Shown here piece by piece: positions 9,570-21,200 of a DNA stretch of 64,000 bases (position 1 is the stretch's first letter; each line of letters begins with the position of its first letter). Under the pieces are notes generated by a model that worked only from the letters and a program-made list of their open reading frames with translations, did not search any database and was not told the DNA's origin. The stretch spans positions 2,232,001 to 2,296,000 of the forward strand of contig JALIRH010000036.1 in assembly GCA_023055505.1 (NCBI GenBank). Reading direction: 5' to 3'. The stretch is from Callipepla californica brunnescens. Taxonomy: Eukaryota > Chordata > Aves > Galliformes > Odontophoridae. Position numbers and translations under genes: made by a program.

Positions 9570-10569
9570 GTGAGTGTTGCTCGGGAGCCTCCCTTCAGCG
9601 TCCCTTAACTCCTCGCTCCGCGGCGCGGCCCTCCCGCCTCACAGCCCTCCGGGCCGGCGCGTCGCGCCCTGTCAGCGCTCCGGCCGCCTCAGCCCCGCGG
9701 CGGAGGCCCCGTGCCCGCCCTCAGCCCTCCTCCGTTCCCGGCTTGCGGGGCTCGGGCCTGCCGCCTCCCTCAGCCGGGATGGGGCTCCCTCAGGGCGCTC
9801 CCCTCGTCCTGAGGAGCCCCGAGGTCGTCCTCGCGCGGTGTCGTCCGTGGGTTTTGTGTCTGCGTGGGGAATACCGGGGAGGGGCGGGGGGGAGTGATGT
9901 TCTGTTCGTGTGGTGGTGCTGCGGGCCCTTGTGTCAGGCGGTCAGCTTGGGTGTGCTTGACGTGATGCTTTTAAACCTTCAAAATATTCCTTAGGAGAAA
10001 AAGCCTTCGTGAGGAAGTTCTGATGCGTGTTACAATAGCAGACATCCCACTGCAGTGACTGCTGTTGCTATAAGCGGACATCTCGTCTCTAAATATCTCC
10101 TGGGGAATGTGATGCTCGCCAGGCCCAGAGTGCCGTTAGGGCGCTGGGATTTCTGTGGTGAAACTTGGGTGAAAATGTCCACAGAGGATTCAAACGCTGT
10201 CGTGGCACACCCATTGGAAGGACTGTGCCTTGTTATAGGGTGACTGTGAAACTGTGGTGACTTTTTGACTGTTTGGTGTCTTGCAGTGGGAGCACCACAA
10301 GTGCTACCAGAGGTTGTTTTGGTGTCGGAGGAACCAGAAGGGGAATGGGCTGTGGGAGGTGGCACTGGGGGATGTAGTGAGTTTATCCTGGGGCCGTGGT
10401 GTCTGAGGGAAGGTACTCGTTGGTTGCATTTTTTTATGCTTTCCAGCACAGCATCCTTGTGTACGATGGGATGTATACTGGAAAAAGGTGGTAGGAACAG
10501 AGTTAAGAAGCTCAGAGATTTCAGTAACTGAAAGTACTAAAAATCCTGTGTCTCTTGAAGAACTTCCAG
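9570..10569 (+). other. MTOR: MTOR intron 1
   Basis: About 1 kb from the exon 1 donor to the presumed CTTCCAG acceptor at 10569. The first 350 bases continue the CpG island. Another acceptor-like TCTTGCAG occurs near 10285, so an extra untranslated exon is possible. I see no coding exon here. Confidence 0.5.
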
Positions 10570-10575
10570 GACTTG

Positions 10576-10596
10576 ATGCCCCGAGCCCCCCCATAA
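10576..10596 (+). promoter_or_regulatory. MTOR: Short uORF in the MTOR 5' leader
   Basis: An ATG at 10576-10578 opens a six-codon frame (MPRAPP) closed by TAA at 10594-10596. The stop ends seven bases before the MTOR start codon and is in a different frame from it. It would be in the mature leader if exon 2 begins at the CTTCCAG acceptor (10569) or further upstream. Confidence 0.5.
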
Positions 10597-10603
10597 CACC
10601 ACC

Positions 10604-10723
10604 ATGTCAGGCACTGTGTCTATTCTCCAACAATTTGCCAATGGCTTGAAGAGTCGCAGTGAGGAAACAAGGGCGAAAGCTGCCAAGGACCTGCAGCACT
10701 ATGTCACCATGGAGCTCCGTGAA
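10604..10723 (+). CDS. MTOR: MTOR coding exon 2 (residues 1-40)
   Basis: Starts [19 protein letters not shown] and ends MELRE before donor GTGAGT, phase 0. The leading Ala/Thr tract of human MTOR is absent. The exon probably begins at 10570, so about 34 bases of leader precede the ATG. Confidence 0.95.
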
Positions 10724-13700
10724 GTGAGTGCTACAAAATATGTATCATCTGGTTATCAAATGAGCATAGAGCACTGGCTGGGTACTCTGGGGATGGATGC
10801 TTTTGGAGCATGGAAACTGATATTAGTGAGGAGGTGAGGCATAGCATGGAGCTCACCTTTGCCACAGCATTTAGGAGAGGAGAGGTGAGAGATGGGTGGT
10901 CAAGAGCCAAGATAAATAAACTCAACAGGTCAAGGACGTAAGTAAGAGAAACTGTTTATAATGTAGGGTTGATTTAGTTTCTTTCTATTAGTGTTACCTT
11001 AGGAGCATTGGCTTTGGAGGTTTTAGAAGTAACAGAGATAGAATGCTGAAAGCCTAAGTGAACCTTTTCCTGTTGCAGATGAGCCAGGAGGAATCTACCA
11101 GGTTTTATGATCAGCTAAACCATCACATATTTGAACTGGTATCTAGCTCTGATGCAAACGAAAGGAAGGGTGGCATTTTGGCTATAGGTGAGTAAAAGTG
11201 CTTTGTGCCTTTGATAAGTTTTCTCTTCATGGACTTGTTCAACTGGGGCAGATTTTCCAAAGGAATGAACTTCTGCAGCTAGAGCAGTCCAACTGCTTGA
11301 TGCGTTGGCTGTCTGCTAGCTGCTGGGCTCAGAAAATCTGTAAGTGTCAGTGTGGGAGCTGCTGAGTGCTGAGAGTAGCTGAAAACCTGGTACTTAATGG
11401 GCAGTGAGCTCTTCTGGGAGTCAAACATCAAACATGAATGAGTGCTTAGCACATGAAAATTCTGTTCCTGAGCTCAACACAAAACAGTTTGTGCTCTATT
11501 TAGTGCCTGATTTAGTGGTTGGCAACCCTGCCCGAGGCAGGGGGTTGGAACTAGATGATCTTTGAGATCCCTTCCAACCTAAGGCATTCTATGATTCTAT
11601 TTTATATGCATTGTGGCGGGCTGACTTCTGAACTCTGTTCTGTCTAGGAGACTGATTATTTACATTTACCTGGCTTAGTAACAGCAGTTTCCATCCAAGG
11701 GAGAGGCATACATAGCTTTTGCTTTGATTCTGATCAGGTGCTCCATCAGTTGCTCTGGTTCTGCTTTCTGTGATCTGGAAGAGCTGCCTGTATTTTAATT
11801 CTTAAGAAAATCAGCTTGCATGCTTTGCTTTCTGAATGAGTAGCTTTAGCCTGTGTTGTAGCAGTTACTTCTTTAACAACCAAATAGGAGTTGCCTGCGG
11901 GTTAGCTTCACAGACACAGTCATCCAATCTCAACAAGTCTGAAGACAGTGGAAGTCTCGTAGCTAGAGGCATCACTGTTGTAACATCTGATTTTTAAGCT
12001 GACAGTTATCACTTTAAAATTATTTCTGTGATTTTAGTGCTGTTAAAGGAGCTGGCTTGATAACCCTGGACACTGATGGCCTCTTTATCTACAAAGCACA
12101 TGCAACCCAGGCACTGGCAGCTTCCACCACGCTGCCCTGCCTCTCCTCTAACTCAGAGAGCCCATCTCTAGGGCTGACAGAAGAGAGGATTTCCGTGGTG
12201 TGTTCAGTCTTTGACTTCCCTGCTGAGGTGGACCAGCTGTAGTAGTTGCACGTGGGTGGGTGTCTTTCTATTAGGAATAGGTCTGTGACCCCAGGGTGGA
12301 TTCTTTTGTTAAACTAAAAATGGGGAAAAATCTATGGAGCTATTTGATGCGTTTTCCTGTCTGTTTTAACAAGTTCAGGCTTGAAAGAATGGTGACCCTC
12401 TCCTATTGATAGTTTTTTTTTCTTAATTTTTTTTTTCCCTGTGGATTTGCAGTTTAGGAAAAGGTAATAGGATTCCTTAAGGAATGGATAGGGATTATTA
12501 ACTCTCAGTCAGGGATTAGTTGCTGTCTCCTCCACTGGTCCTGAGGGAGAACCTACAGCACTGCTCCCTTTCTCTACAGCAAGCCTTATTGGTGTTGAAG
12601 GAGGTAACGCCACCCGTATCGGCAGGTTTGCAAACTATCTGAGGAACCTTTTACCATCCAATGACCCTGTTGTAATGGAAATGGCTTCCAAGGCTATCGG
12701 GCGGCTTGCGATGGCTGGTGACACCTTCACAGCTGAGTATGTGGAGTTTGAGGTGAAACGTGCTCTGGAATGGCTGGGGGCTGACAGGAATGAAGGTCGA
12801 AGACATGCAGCTGTAAGTGGTCTTTTTTTTCTGTCTTCACCTGTCTTGGAATGGGATGGTTAGCTTTAATAGTGGTAGGAGAGGTTCTCAGAAAGCTGGG
12901 AGAAAGCTCTGATTGGGAAGCAGAGTGTCTGCAAACGTAAGGATCCGTGGTGCTCTCATAGCAGATGCAGTGTTTCCTCACTTCCTCACTCACTGCCTTA
13001 TGAGTGTCTCGTGACTAAACAAGACTGAGATGCCATTATGCTGTGGTTGTAGACGTAGACAGAGCTGGTTATGGCTCGGGCTCACGGGCACTAAGAGTCT
13101 AAATGAATGCTACTGCATTCTAGAAACGGAGGTTTGTGTATGGGTGCTCATTTTCACAGGTTTACTGTTTCCTTCCCCACCTCCAGGTTCTTGTACTGCG
13201 TGAGCTGGCAATCAGCGTGCCTACCTTCTTCTTCCAACAAGTACAGCCATTCTTTGACAATATTTTTGTGGCTGTGTGGGATCCCAAACAGGCCATTCGA
13301 GAGGGAGCTGTTTCAGCCTTAAGAGCTTGCCTTATCCTCACCACTCAGCGGGAACCAAAAGAAATGCAGAAACCTCAGTGGTACAGAGTAAGAAAATAAC
13401 TTTGTTTTGAAACAGCTGTTTTAGAAGAGTTAAGCGTTGTCTGAACTTCACCTTTGCTACCACTGCCACATGGATTCAAGCTTCTGAGCGTTAAAATTTG
13501 GTCAGTGCAGCTAAATATTGTGAACTCTGCTTCCTTGTGGTCAAAAATGTGCTGCAGATATTGGTGAAGTCTGTACCATGGCGTGGCTGACTGGCTGTTT
13601 GATTAGTGCTATTGAAAATACTCTGCAGCAGATTCTACAACTTGGGGATGATTTTTAGCTAGCAGTATTAGTTACTGTATTTCCACAGGCTGTGCCTCTG

Positions 13701-15237
13701 TTATGAACATTGAGATTTTGCTTTATTTTTTCCTTTTTCCCAAGCATACATATGAAGAGGCTGAGAAAGGTTTTGATGAGACTTTGGCCAAGGAGAAAGG
13801 AATGAACCGCGATGACCGAATCCATGGTGCCTTACTGATCCTCAATGAGCTCGTGAGGATCAGCAGTATGGAGGGAGAGGTGAGCAAACGAGCAAGATGA
13901 GGACTATGGCTTTTGGCAATGGGTAGCAGCTCAGCAGCCTGTGAAAATAAACCACTGTGTTGGAAATGGATTGATCTGAATGTGGAGCTTTAATTGTTTC
14001 AGTTGTGTCAGAGAAAAAACAGAAGCAAGTTTGGGCTGAGTACGTATCAAGTTCTGATGGAAAATACCATCGATTGAATTAATTACAACAGGAAAAACGT
14101 TATACAGAGTGCAGTCTCTTTTGTTTCAAGTTAGATATCCAGATATTTTTTGCTGAATTTAGCTTAGTTGATGTCTTCCAGCTGTTAGGATATCAGTGAT
14201 ACATCGTGCTGCTCAGGAGATTTAGGTCACACCTGACTGGGTATCTTTTAGTCACCTGTGTTTTTCTACTTCATCCAGCGCCTTAGAGAGGAGATGGAGG
14301 AGATCACTCAGCAGCAGCTCGTGCACGATAAGTACTGCAAAGACCTGATGGGCTTTAGTACCAAACCTCGCCACATCACTCCCTTCACTAGCTTCCAGTC
14401 TCTTCAGCCCTCTCAGTCAAATGCTTTGGCTGGTCTTCTGGGTTACAATGCCCACCAAGGAATCATGGGTTTTGCAACTTCACCCGTGCCAGCAAAGTCT
14501 ACGTTGGTAGAAAGTCGATGCTGCAGGGATCTAATGGAAGAGAAGTTTGATCAGGTAAGCGCTCAGTCTTGCCTTTCAAAATTCACAGCATCAGTTCTTG
14601 TAATGTAATTGACATCTATAATGGGCAGGCCATACTTCCTAATACTGAATTGGGGCATCAAAACTCAGTTATTCTATGTATTCTGGCTGTATAACTCTCT
14701 CTGTTAGGGCAGTGGTTTGATTTCTTGATGATTTGTCTTCCTGATGGGCTCTGAAGCCAGATGTCAATTAGAATGCCTTAAGGTACCCGAGTGATAAACA
14801 GTCTTGCCTTGCTACCAGTAGCCATCCTTCAGAGCCCAATCCGTATCCTTTCAGGTGTGCCAGTGGGTTCTTAAGTGCAGAACCAGCAAAAATTCTTTGA
14901 TCCAGATGACAGTTCTCAATCTGCTACCACGGCTGGCAGCTTTCCGTCCTTCAGCATTCACAGGTGAGGAGACAGATGGCTGAATATGAGAAGTGAAATT
15001 GTACCTGAAGTTACCTGGTTCTCTTCAGTCCAGATGAGTTTGTGCAGACAATGCAGAAGTAGAAACGTGGTGCTTGGGAGATGAGCTGATAAATTCCTCC
15101 GTGCAAGTGGTAGGAGGACAGACTTTTTTTCTGGGTAAATATGACTTGACATCTGATGCCAGTCTGTTGCTCTGATGAAGAAAATGGATTGAAAGCTGCT
15201 CTCTGGATTCTGTAATTGACACCCTAAGAAGCAGAAC

Positions 15238-15268
<31 letters not shown>

Positions 15269-18200
15269 TTAGTGTGTCAGATAGGGCTTAGGGTTCAACT
15301 CTGTTCTCTTGATCACAGTCAGTGTAGCACTAATACTGTCAGCAGAATTGTCTTTCTCTGTTGCATCTGCCAAAAAATCTCAAGGTAAAGTGAGAAGGAG
15401 CTGCTGCTGCAGTTCAGCTCATTTGTCAAGCAAGCTTAGGAGAATATGTGAGTTGTAGGCATGGCATCAAACTGATCCAAGTGGCTGAAAAGTCGTGGCT
15501 AAATTTCCAATCAGTTGCTATGAAGACAAAGTGTATATATAATCTCTGGGCAGTGCCTTGGATCTCCTGTTGCAATGTTCTCTTGTAGCTCTTTCATTTT
15601 TGTGGAGCTTATTTTTCAAAAAGAAAAAAATGCCTTTGAGTCTTTGGGGATTATGTAGTGACAGGTTTGCTGCTGCTTGTACCAGCGAATTTTATATTGC
15701 AGGGTCAATCCCCTGGTTTTGTGTTTGTAAATACACAGTTGCAATTTTTTTTGCAACTGTATAAACCTAAAAAACCTCCAATATCTGTCTTGTTCTCTCT
15801 CGTGGGCAGCTGATCAGTATCTTCCAGACACCATGAACCATGTTCTCAGCTGTGTGAAGAAGGAGAAGGAGCGAACAGCAGCCTTCCAGGCCTTGGGTTT
15901 GCTTTCTGTGGCTGTCAGATCTGAGTTTCAAGCTTACCTGCCAAAAGTCCTTGAAATAATAAAAGCAGCTCTTCCACCAAAGGACTTTGCTCACAAGTAA
16001 GTATGCCAGGGTTAGAGGAGGAAACTGAAGAACCCATTCTTTGTATAGTTCTTGTGATGTGGGATGAAGTTGTCATGTTAAAATCAGTTATTTTTGTAAG
16101 ACTGATAATGGATGTGAAATGAGAAGAAATGTTTGAAAAATAGCAACTCCTGTTAATTAACTGCTACGTGATCCCTTTCCAGGAGGCAGAAGTCTGTGCA
16201 GGTTGATGCTACAGTTTTCACCTGCATCAGCATGTTGGCACGAGCCATGGGACCGAGTATCCAGCAGGACATTAAAGAGCTTCTGGAGCCTATGCTGGCC
16301 GTGGGCCTGAGGTAAATATGAGGCGCAGGAGCACATTTTAGCCACTGGGTGGCATTGTTGACCACGCAGACGGAGCTTTTGGAAGTGTTCAGGTTGTGTA
16401 GGAAGTTTATTTCTTTAAATGATTTTTATAGAAGAAACTGGTGAATTCGAAGGCAATCTCCTTTATTTCTCACTGCTCAAATACATTTGGCAACAGCCTG
16501 AAAGAGTTTAGAAATCCTCCAGATTTCTGCCATCTCACATTGGCAGGGAAGCAGAACGGTTAATATTTATACCTAGTTTCTTTCCTATTGGAAATTTCAT
16601 AACTCATGGAGTTTTTAATATGGGAAATTACAGAGGAAGCATCCAGGCAGCGTGAAGCTGATTCAGTTAATGTTATCAACTGGAGCTGAATTCAGTTGTC
16701 TTTGTGTCTAAGAGGCAAAAGTAACAAGAATCACTTAAGTTTCTATCAAGACATGCTGTCATAGTGACTCTCTGCCTGCTTCTTTCCATCAGCCCTGCTC
16801 TAACAGCTGTGCTGTATGACTTGAGCCGTCAGATCCCCCAGCTGAAGAAGGATATCCAGGATGGGCTGCTTAAAATGCTCTCCCTTGTTCTAATGCACAA
16901 ACCTCTGCGGCATCCAGGCATGCCTAAAGGTCTTGCCCACCAGCTGGCCTCCCCAAGCCTCACCAACATCCCGGAGGCCAGTGATGTGGGTAGCATCACG
17001 CTTGCCCTACGCACGCTGGGCAGCTTTGAGTTTGAAGGTAAGATATGGAATAAAGAAGCAAAAGGCTTCCTTAAACTCCTATTACCCAGTAAGACCAGTA
17101 ATCAAGGTGTAAACTTGTGTTAAGTACCTATCTTTTTCTTTCTAGGGCATTCTCTGACTCAGTTTGTCCGCCACTGTGCAGACCACTTTCTGAACAGTGA
17201 ACACAAGGAGATACGGATGGAAGCAGCCCGCACTTGCTCTCGCTTGCTCACGCCTTCCATCCACTTAATCAGTGGCCATGCCCATGTGGTCAGTCAGACA
17301 GCAGTGCAGGTTGTGGCTGATGTTCTCAGCAAGCTGCTTGTAGTTGGAATAACAGACCCAGGTTAGTGTGGCATTCAGTGAGAAGGGGTTTCCTACTGTA
17401 TGTGGATGTAAGGTCTGAACGTGCTTGTTATCAGCTTAAGGTGTCAGTCTTTACAAACCAAATGCTGCTAACCTGAGACAAGTTGTTTTCTGCACACAGT
17501 CTCCAGATGTTCTGCTTATGTGCAAGAGGTTGGCATTGAATTGATTGGGATATCGGTGCAGTACAGAGCAGCACTGAATCTCTTGGGCTGATCTAGCTTG
17601 TTTCTCATGGGTAAAACACTGAGGTAGTATTAAATACTAGGAAAGCTTTCAGTGTGGTAGTGTTTTTTTGTTTGTTTGTTTGAGGTTGTGAATTATTTTG
17701 AGGCCAGCTGTGATTGATGGTAACAATAAAAGCAGGAGCTTACTGTATTTAAAGAAAAACAAACGTGTTCTTGCAGACCCTGATATACGTTTCTGTGTGC
17801 TGGCGTCTCTGGATGAGCGATTTGATGCTCACCTTGCCCAGGCAGAAAACTTGCAAGCTCTTTTTGTGGCCTTGAATGATCAAGTATTTGAAATCCGAGA
17901 GCTGGCCATCTGTACTGTGGGTCGCCTGAGCAGCATGAACCCTGCCTTTGTCATGCCATTCCTGCGCAAGATGTTAATCCAGGTAACAAAGAGGGATTCC
18001 TACAAAGTATTTGGTAATTGAGATAAAGATGGTGCTGAAGGACTGGGCTACAGTGAACATAAGGGAGGGTGAGTGAATGTATTGATCACCCAGCTTAGTA
18101 GGTTTCAGCAATTTTGTCTTACTGGTGGATGTTTGGAATGAAGTTTTAGGAGTGCGTTTAGTAGGAGGGCATAGCGGTCACCATTTTGCCCTGTGTTTAT

Positions 18201-21200
18201 CTTCATGGAGTGCTTTCCTGCTGTATCGAGGAGGAATGTTCTGCACAACTTTCATGAGTGGCACTGCTACACACAAGTGTATTTGTTTTGAAGACATATA
18301 TTCCAGTTAACTGGATGGATGGAGTGCAAATGTAGAATACCATTTAAAAGTGCTGAGGTGTTTGTTTCTTTCTTTTGGTGTCGTTGGGTAGGAGAGATAT
18401 CTGAAGAGTATTTACCTACGTTTTGTTTTCTCATTTCTCACGTTTCCATTGTGTTTTCTACAGATTCTAACGGAACTAGAACACAGTGGTGTCGGTAGGA
18501 TTAAAGAGCAAAGTGCCAGGATGTTGGGTCACTTGGTTTCGAACGCTCCACGCCTCATTCGTCCATATATGGAGCCTATCCTTAAGGTACAGTCAGTCTC
18601 TCTCCCTCTCTGTCTTTTTCCGTGCACGTTTTCTGATGACTTTGGAGTGAAATGATACAGCAAGTGGGTGTACAACCCCTGCCTTTTTTTTCACATCACC
18701 ATAGCAGTAGAAAATCAGATTTGTGTGGATATAACCCAGATTAATGCGTGTATATGACAGAGTAACCTAATTTGATTCTGGATTTGCATAAAATTTCTGA
18801 CATCAAGTTTAAATTTACTGTTTGAATACTCACCATGATGCAAGTTTATTCCCTGAGGAATTTTAGGTGGAAAGGAAAGAAAAGAACACTTTGTGTACTT
18901 CATGTACAGCAAGAAGTCTTCTCAACACATTCTAATCTGTTCCTCTGTCACCTCCCAGGCACTGATTGTGAAACTGAAAGATCCCGATCCAGATCCAAAC
19001 CCGGGGGTGATTAACAACGTTCTAGCCACCATAGGGGAACTTGCACAGGTAGGGAAATTGCGGATACCTCTTTTTCATATTTGTCAGTTGTCAAGCTTCT
19101 GGCAGTGCTAGATGAAGAACTTATGTAATTTTCAATAGGTCAGTGGGCTGGAAATGAGGAAGTGGGTGGATGAACTCTTCATTATAATTATGGACATGCT
19201 GCAGGACTCCTCCCTCCTGGCTAAAAGACAAGTAAGTGTTTGACAATTGCACTGAATTTGCTGTTCTTTGTGACAGAAACTCTAATGAAATACCAGTGTC
19301 TCATCACAGCTGCTAGAGCAAAACTTGAAATCGCTCAAATCTCTCTTGTGGAGTCACATTTGTGACCTGTGTCACAGGCTGGGAATTGCAGTTCCTCTTT
19401 TGTGACACAGTATAGAATTTAGTTCTGAAGGTGGAGAAGGAAAAGGAGAAGAAAGTGAAATGGTTTTGTTTGGAGTACACGGACTCAGTCTTGTTGCCTA
19501 TTTAAGTTGCATCTCTAAGTAAGGGCAATTAAGTCAATCACTGATTCTTTTGAATGGCATAATACATTCAGTGTTCAAAAGTAATCTCTTCTGGATTTGT
19601 CCATTCCAGGTGGCTCTTTGGACACTGGGTCAGCTTGTGGCTAGCACTGGTTATGTGGTGGAACCGTACAGGAAGTACCCAACTTTACTGGAGGTGCTTC
19701 TGAACTTCCTGAAGACTGAGCAGAACCAGGGCACCCGTAGAGAGGTATGAACACAAAGCTTTCTCACAACTGTTTCTAAAAGCTTTTTGAAGGGTACTTT
19801 GAAATAAATGCCTCTGAACAAAGGCTGAAAACAAAAAAAGAACCTGGAAGATAATTGCTGTGGCTGACATAGGTACAATAAGCAGAATTAAGAGAGTGAA
19901 AACATGGGTCAGTAAAACAGCCTTCAAGAGTTGGGTGGAAAGGACTACGGGCAATCATTTTAGTTCCAGATCTTCTTTCTTTAATCCTCAGCACCTTTCC
20001 AAGCCTGGATTCATGTGTTGGCTTTTGCCTTAGTGCTGAGCTTCTGATGAATTTTGTTTGCTTCTCTTTTATCAGGCCATTCGTGTGTTAGGGCTGCTGG
20101 GTGCTTTGGACCCCTACAAGCACAAGGTGAACATTGGCATGATTGATCAGTCACGAGATGCTTCTGCTGTCAGCCTCTCGGAGTCCAAATCTAGCCAGGA
20201 TTCTTGTAAGTGTCTGGAGAAACATCTGTTTTCATTTCTCTTCCAAGTGAATAACTTCAATATATGAATATACAATCAAGTTGCGGGGTTGTTGGGTTTG
20301 CTTATTTGTTTTTCTTACCAGTTTGTCTCTCCTGAGCAAATTATTATCATATAATTTTAAGGTTCTCTTGAACTAGTATTGAGAAACATTTAATATACAG
20401 CTTGTGACACTACCTTCTTTCTCCTAGCGGACTACAGTACCAGCGAGATGCTGGTGAACATGGGAAACCTCCCTCTGGATGAATTCTATCCAGCTGTCTC
20501 TATGGTGGCACTGATGAGAATATTCCGAGACCAGTCCTTGTCCCAGCACCACACTATGGTGGTTCAGGCCATCACCTTTATTTTCAAATCCCTCGGACTG
20601 AAGTGTGTGCAGTTCCTGCCCCAGGTCATGCCAACATTCCTTAATGTAATAAGAGTTTGTGATGGTGCCATCCGAGAGGTGTGTATGCTCCTTATTCCAC
20701 TGCCTTCAAATAGGAATGTGTTTTAAGAGAATGCCTTGGGCATTGCTGCGCTGTGTGTTGCTGTCTAGCATGCTGCAGAAGTGAGGCACACCTCTGCTTT
20801 TTCTCTCCTTTGAACACTTGATGGAATATCCAGTGGAAACAAATGTTCTGCTTCTTATTGAAACAGCTGCTTCTGAGCATAATCCTTATGTGGACAGTAT
20901 CTCATTCTGGGCTTTTTTGTTCTTTTTTTTTTTTCATCAAGCTGTTTGTCTTTTTTTTGTTTGTTTTTTTCCAGGAAAACAGCTTGTGCAGCTCCCAGAG
21001 CTTTCAGTGATCTCTGCATTAATGTACTGTTGCAGTTATTAAATAGTAGAGGTAGATTCTTTAAGTTTCCAATACAGCTGTGTACTTTGGCTCATCTGTG
21101 AGAAGGAAAATTCCATTTGCTGCAGTCTGCTGACATCCAGAGCAGCATGGACAGTAATTCCACAGTAGCATTTTCTCTTCCTCCCCACTGAAGTTACAGT

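Noticed and set aside
9360..9994. Open frames downstream of the MTOR promoter
   Set aside because: These lie in the CpG-island part of exon 1 and intron 1. They do not connect in frame to exon 2 and resemble no protein.
15241..15267. Poly(T) tract as the tail of an antisense processed pseudogene
   Set aside because: No recognisable coding sequence or target-site duplication lies beside it. A plain homopolymer is the simpler reading.
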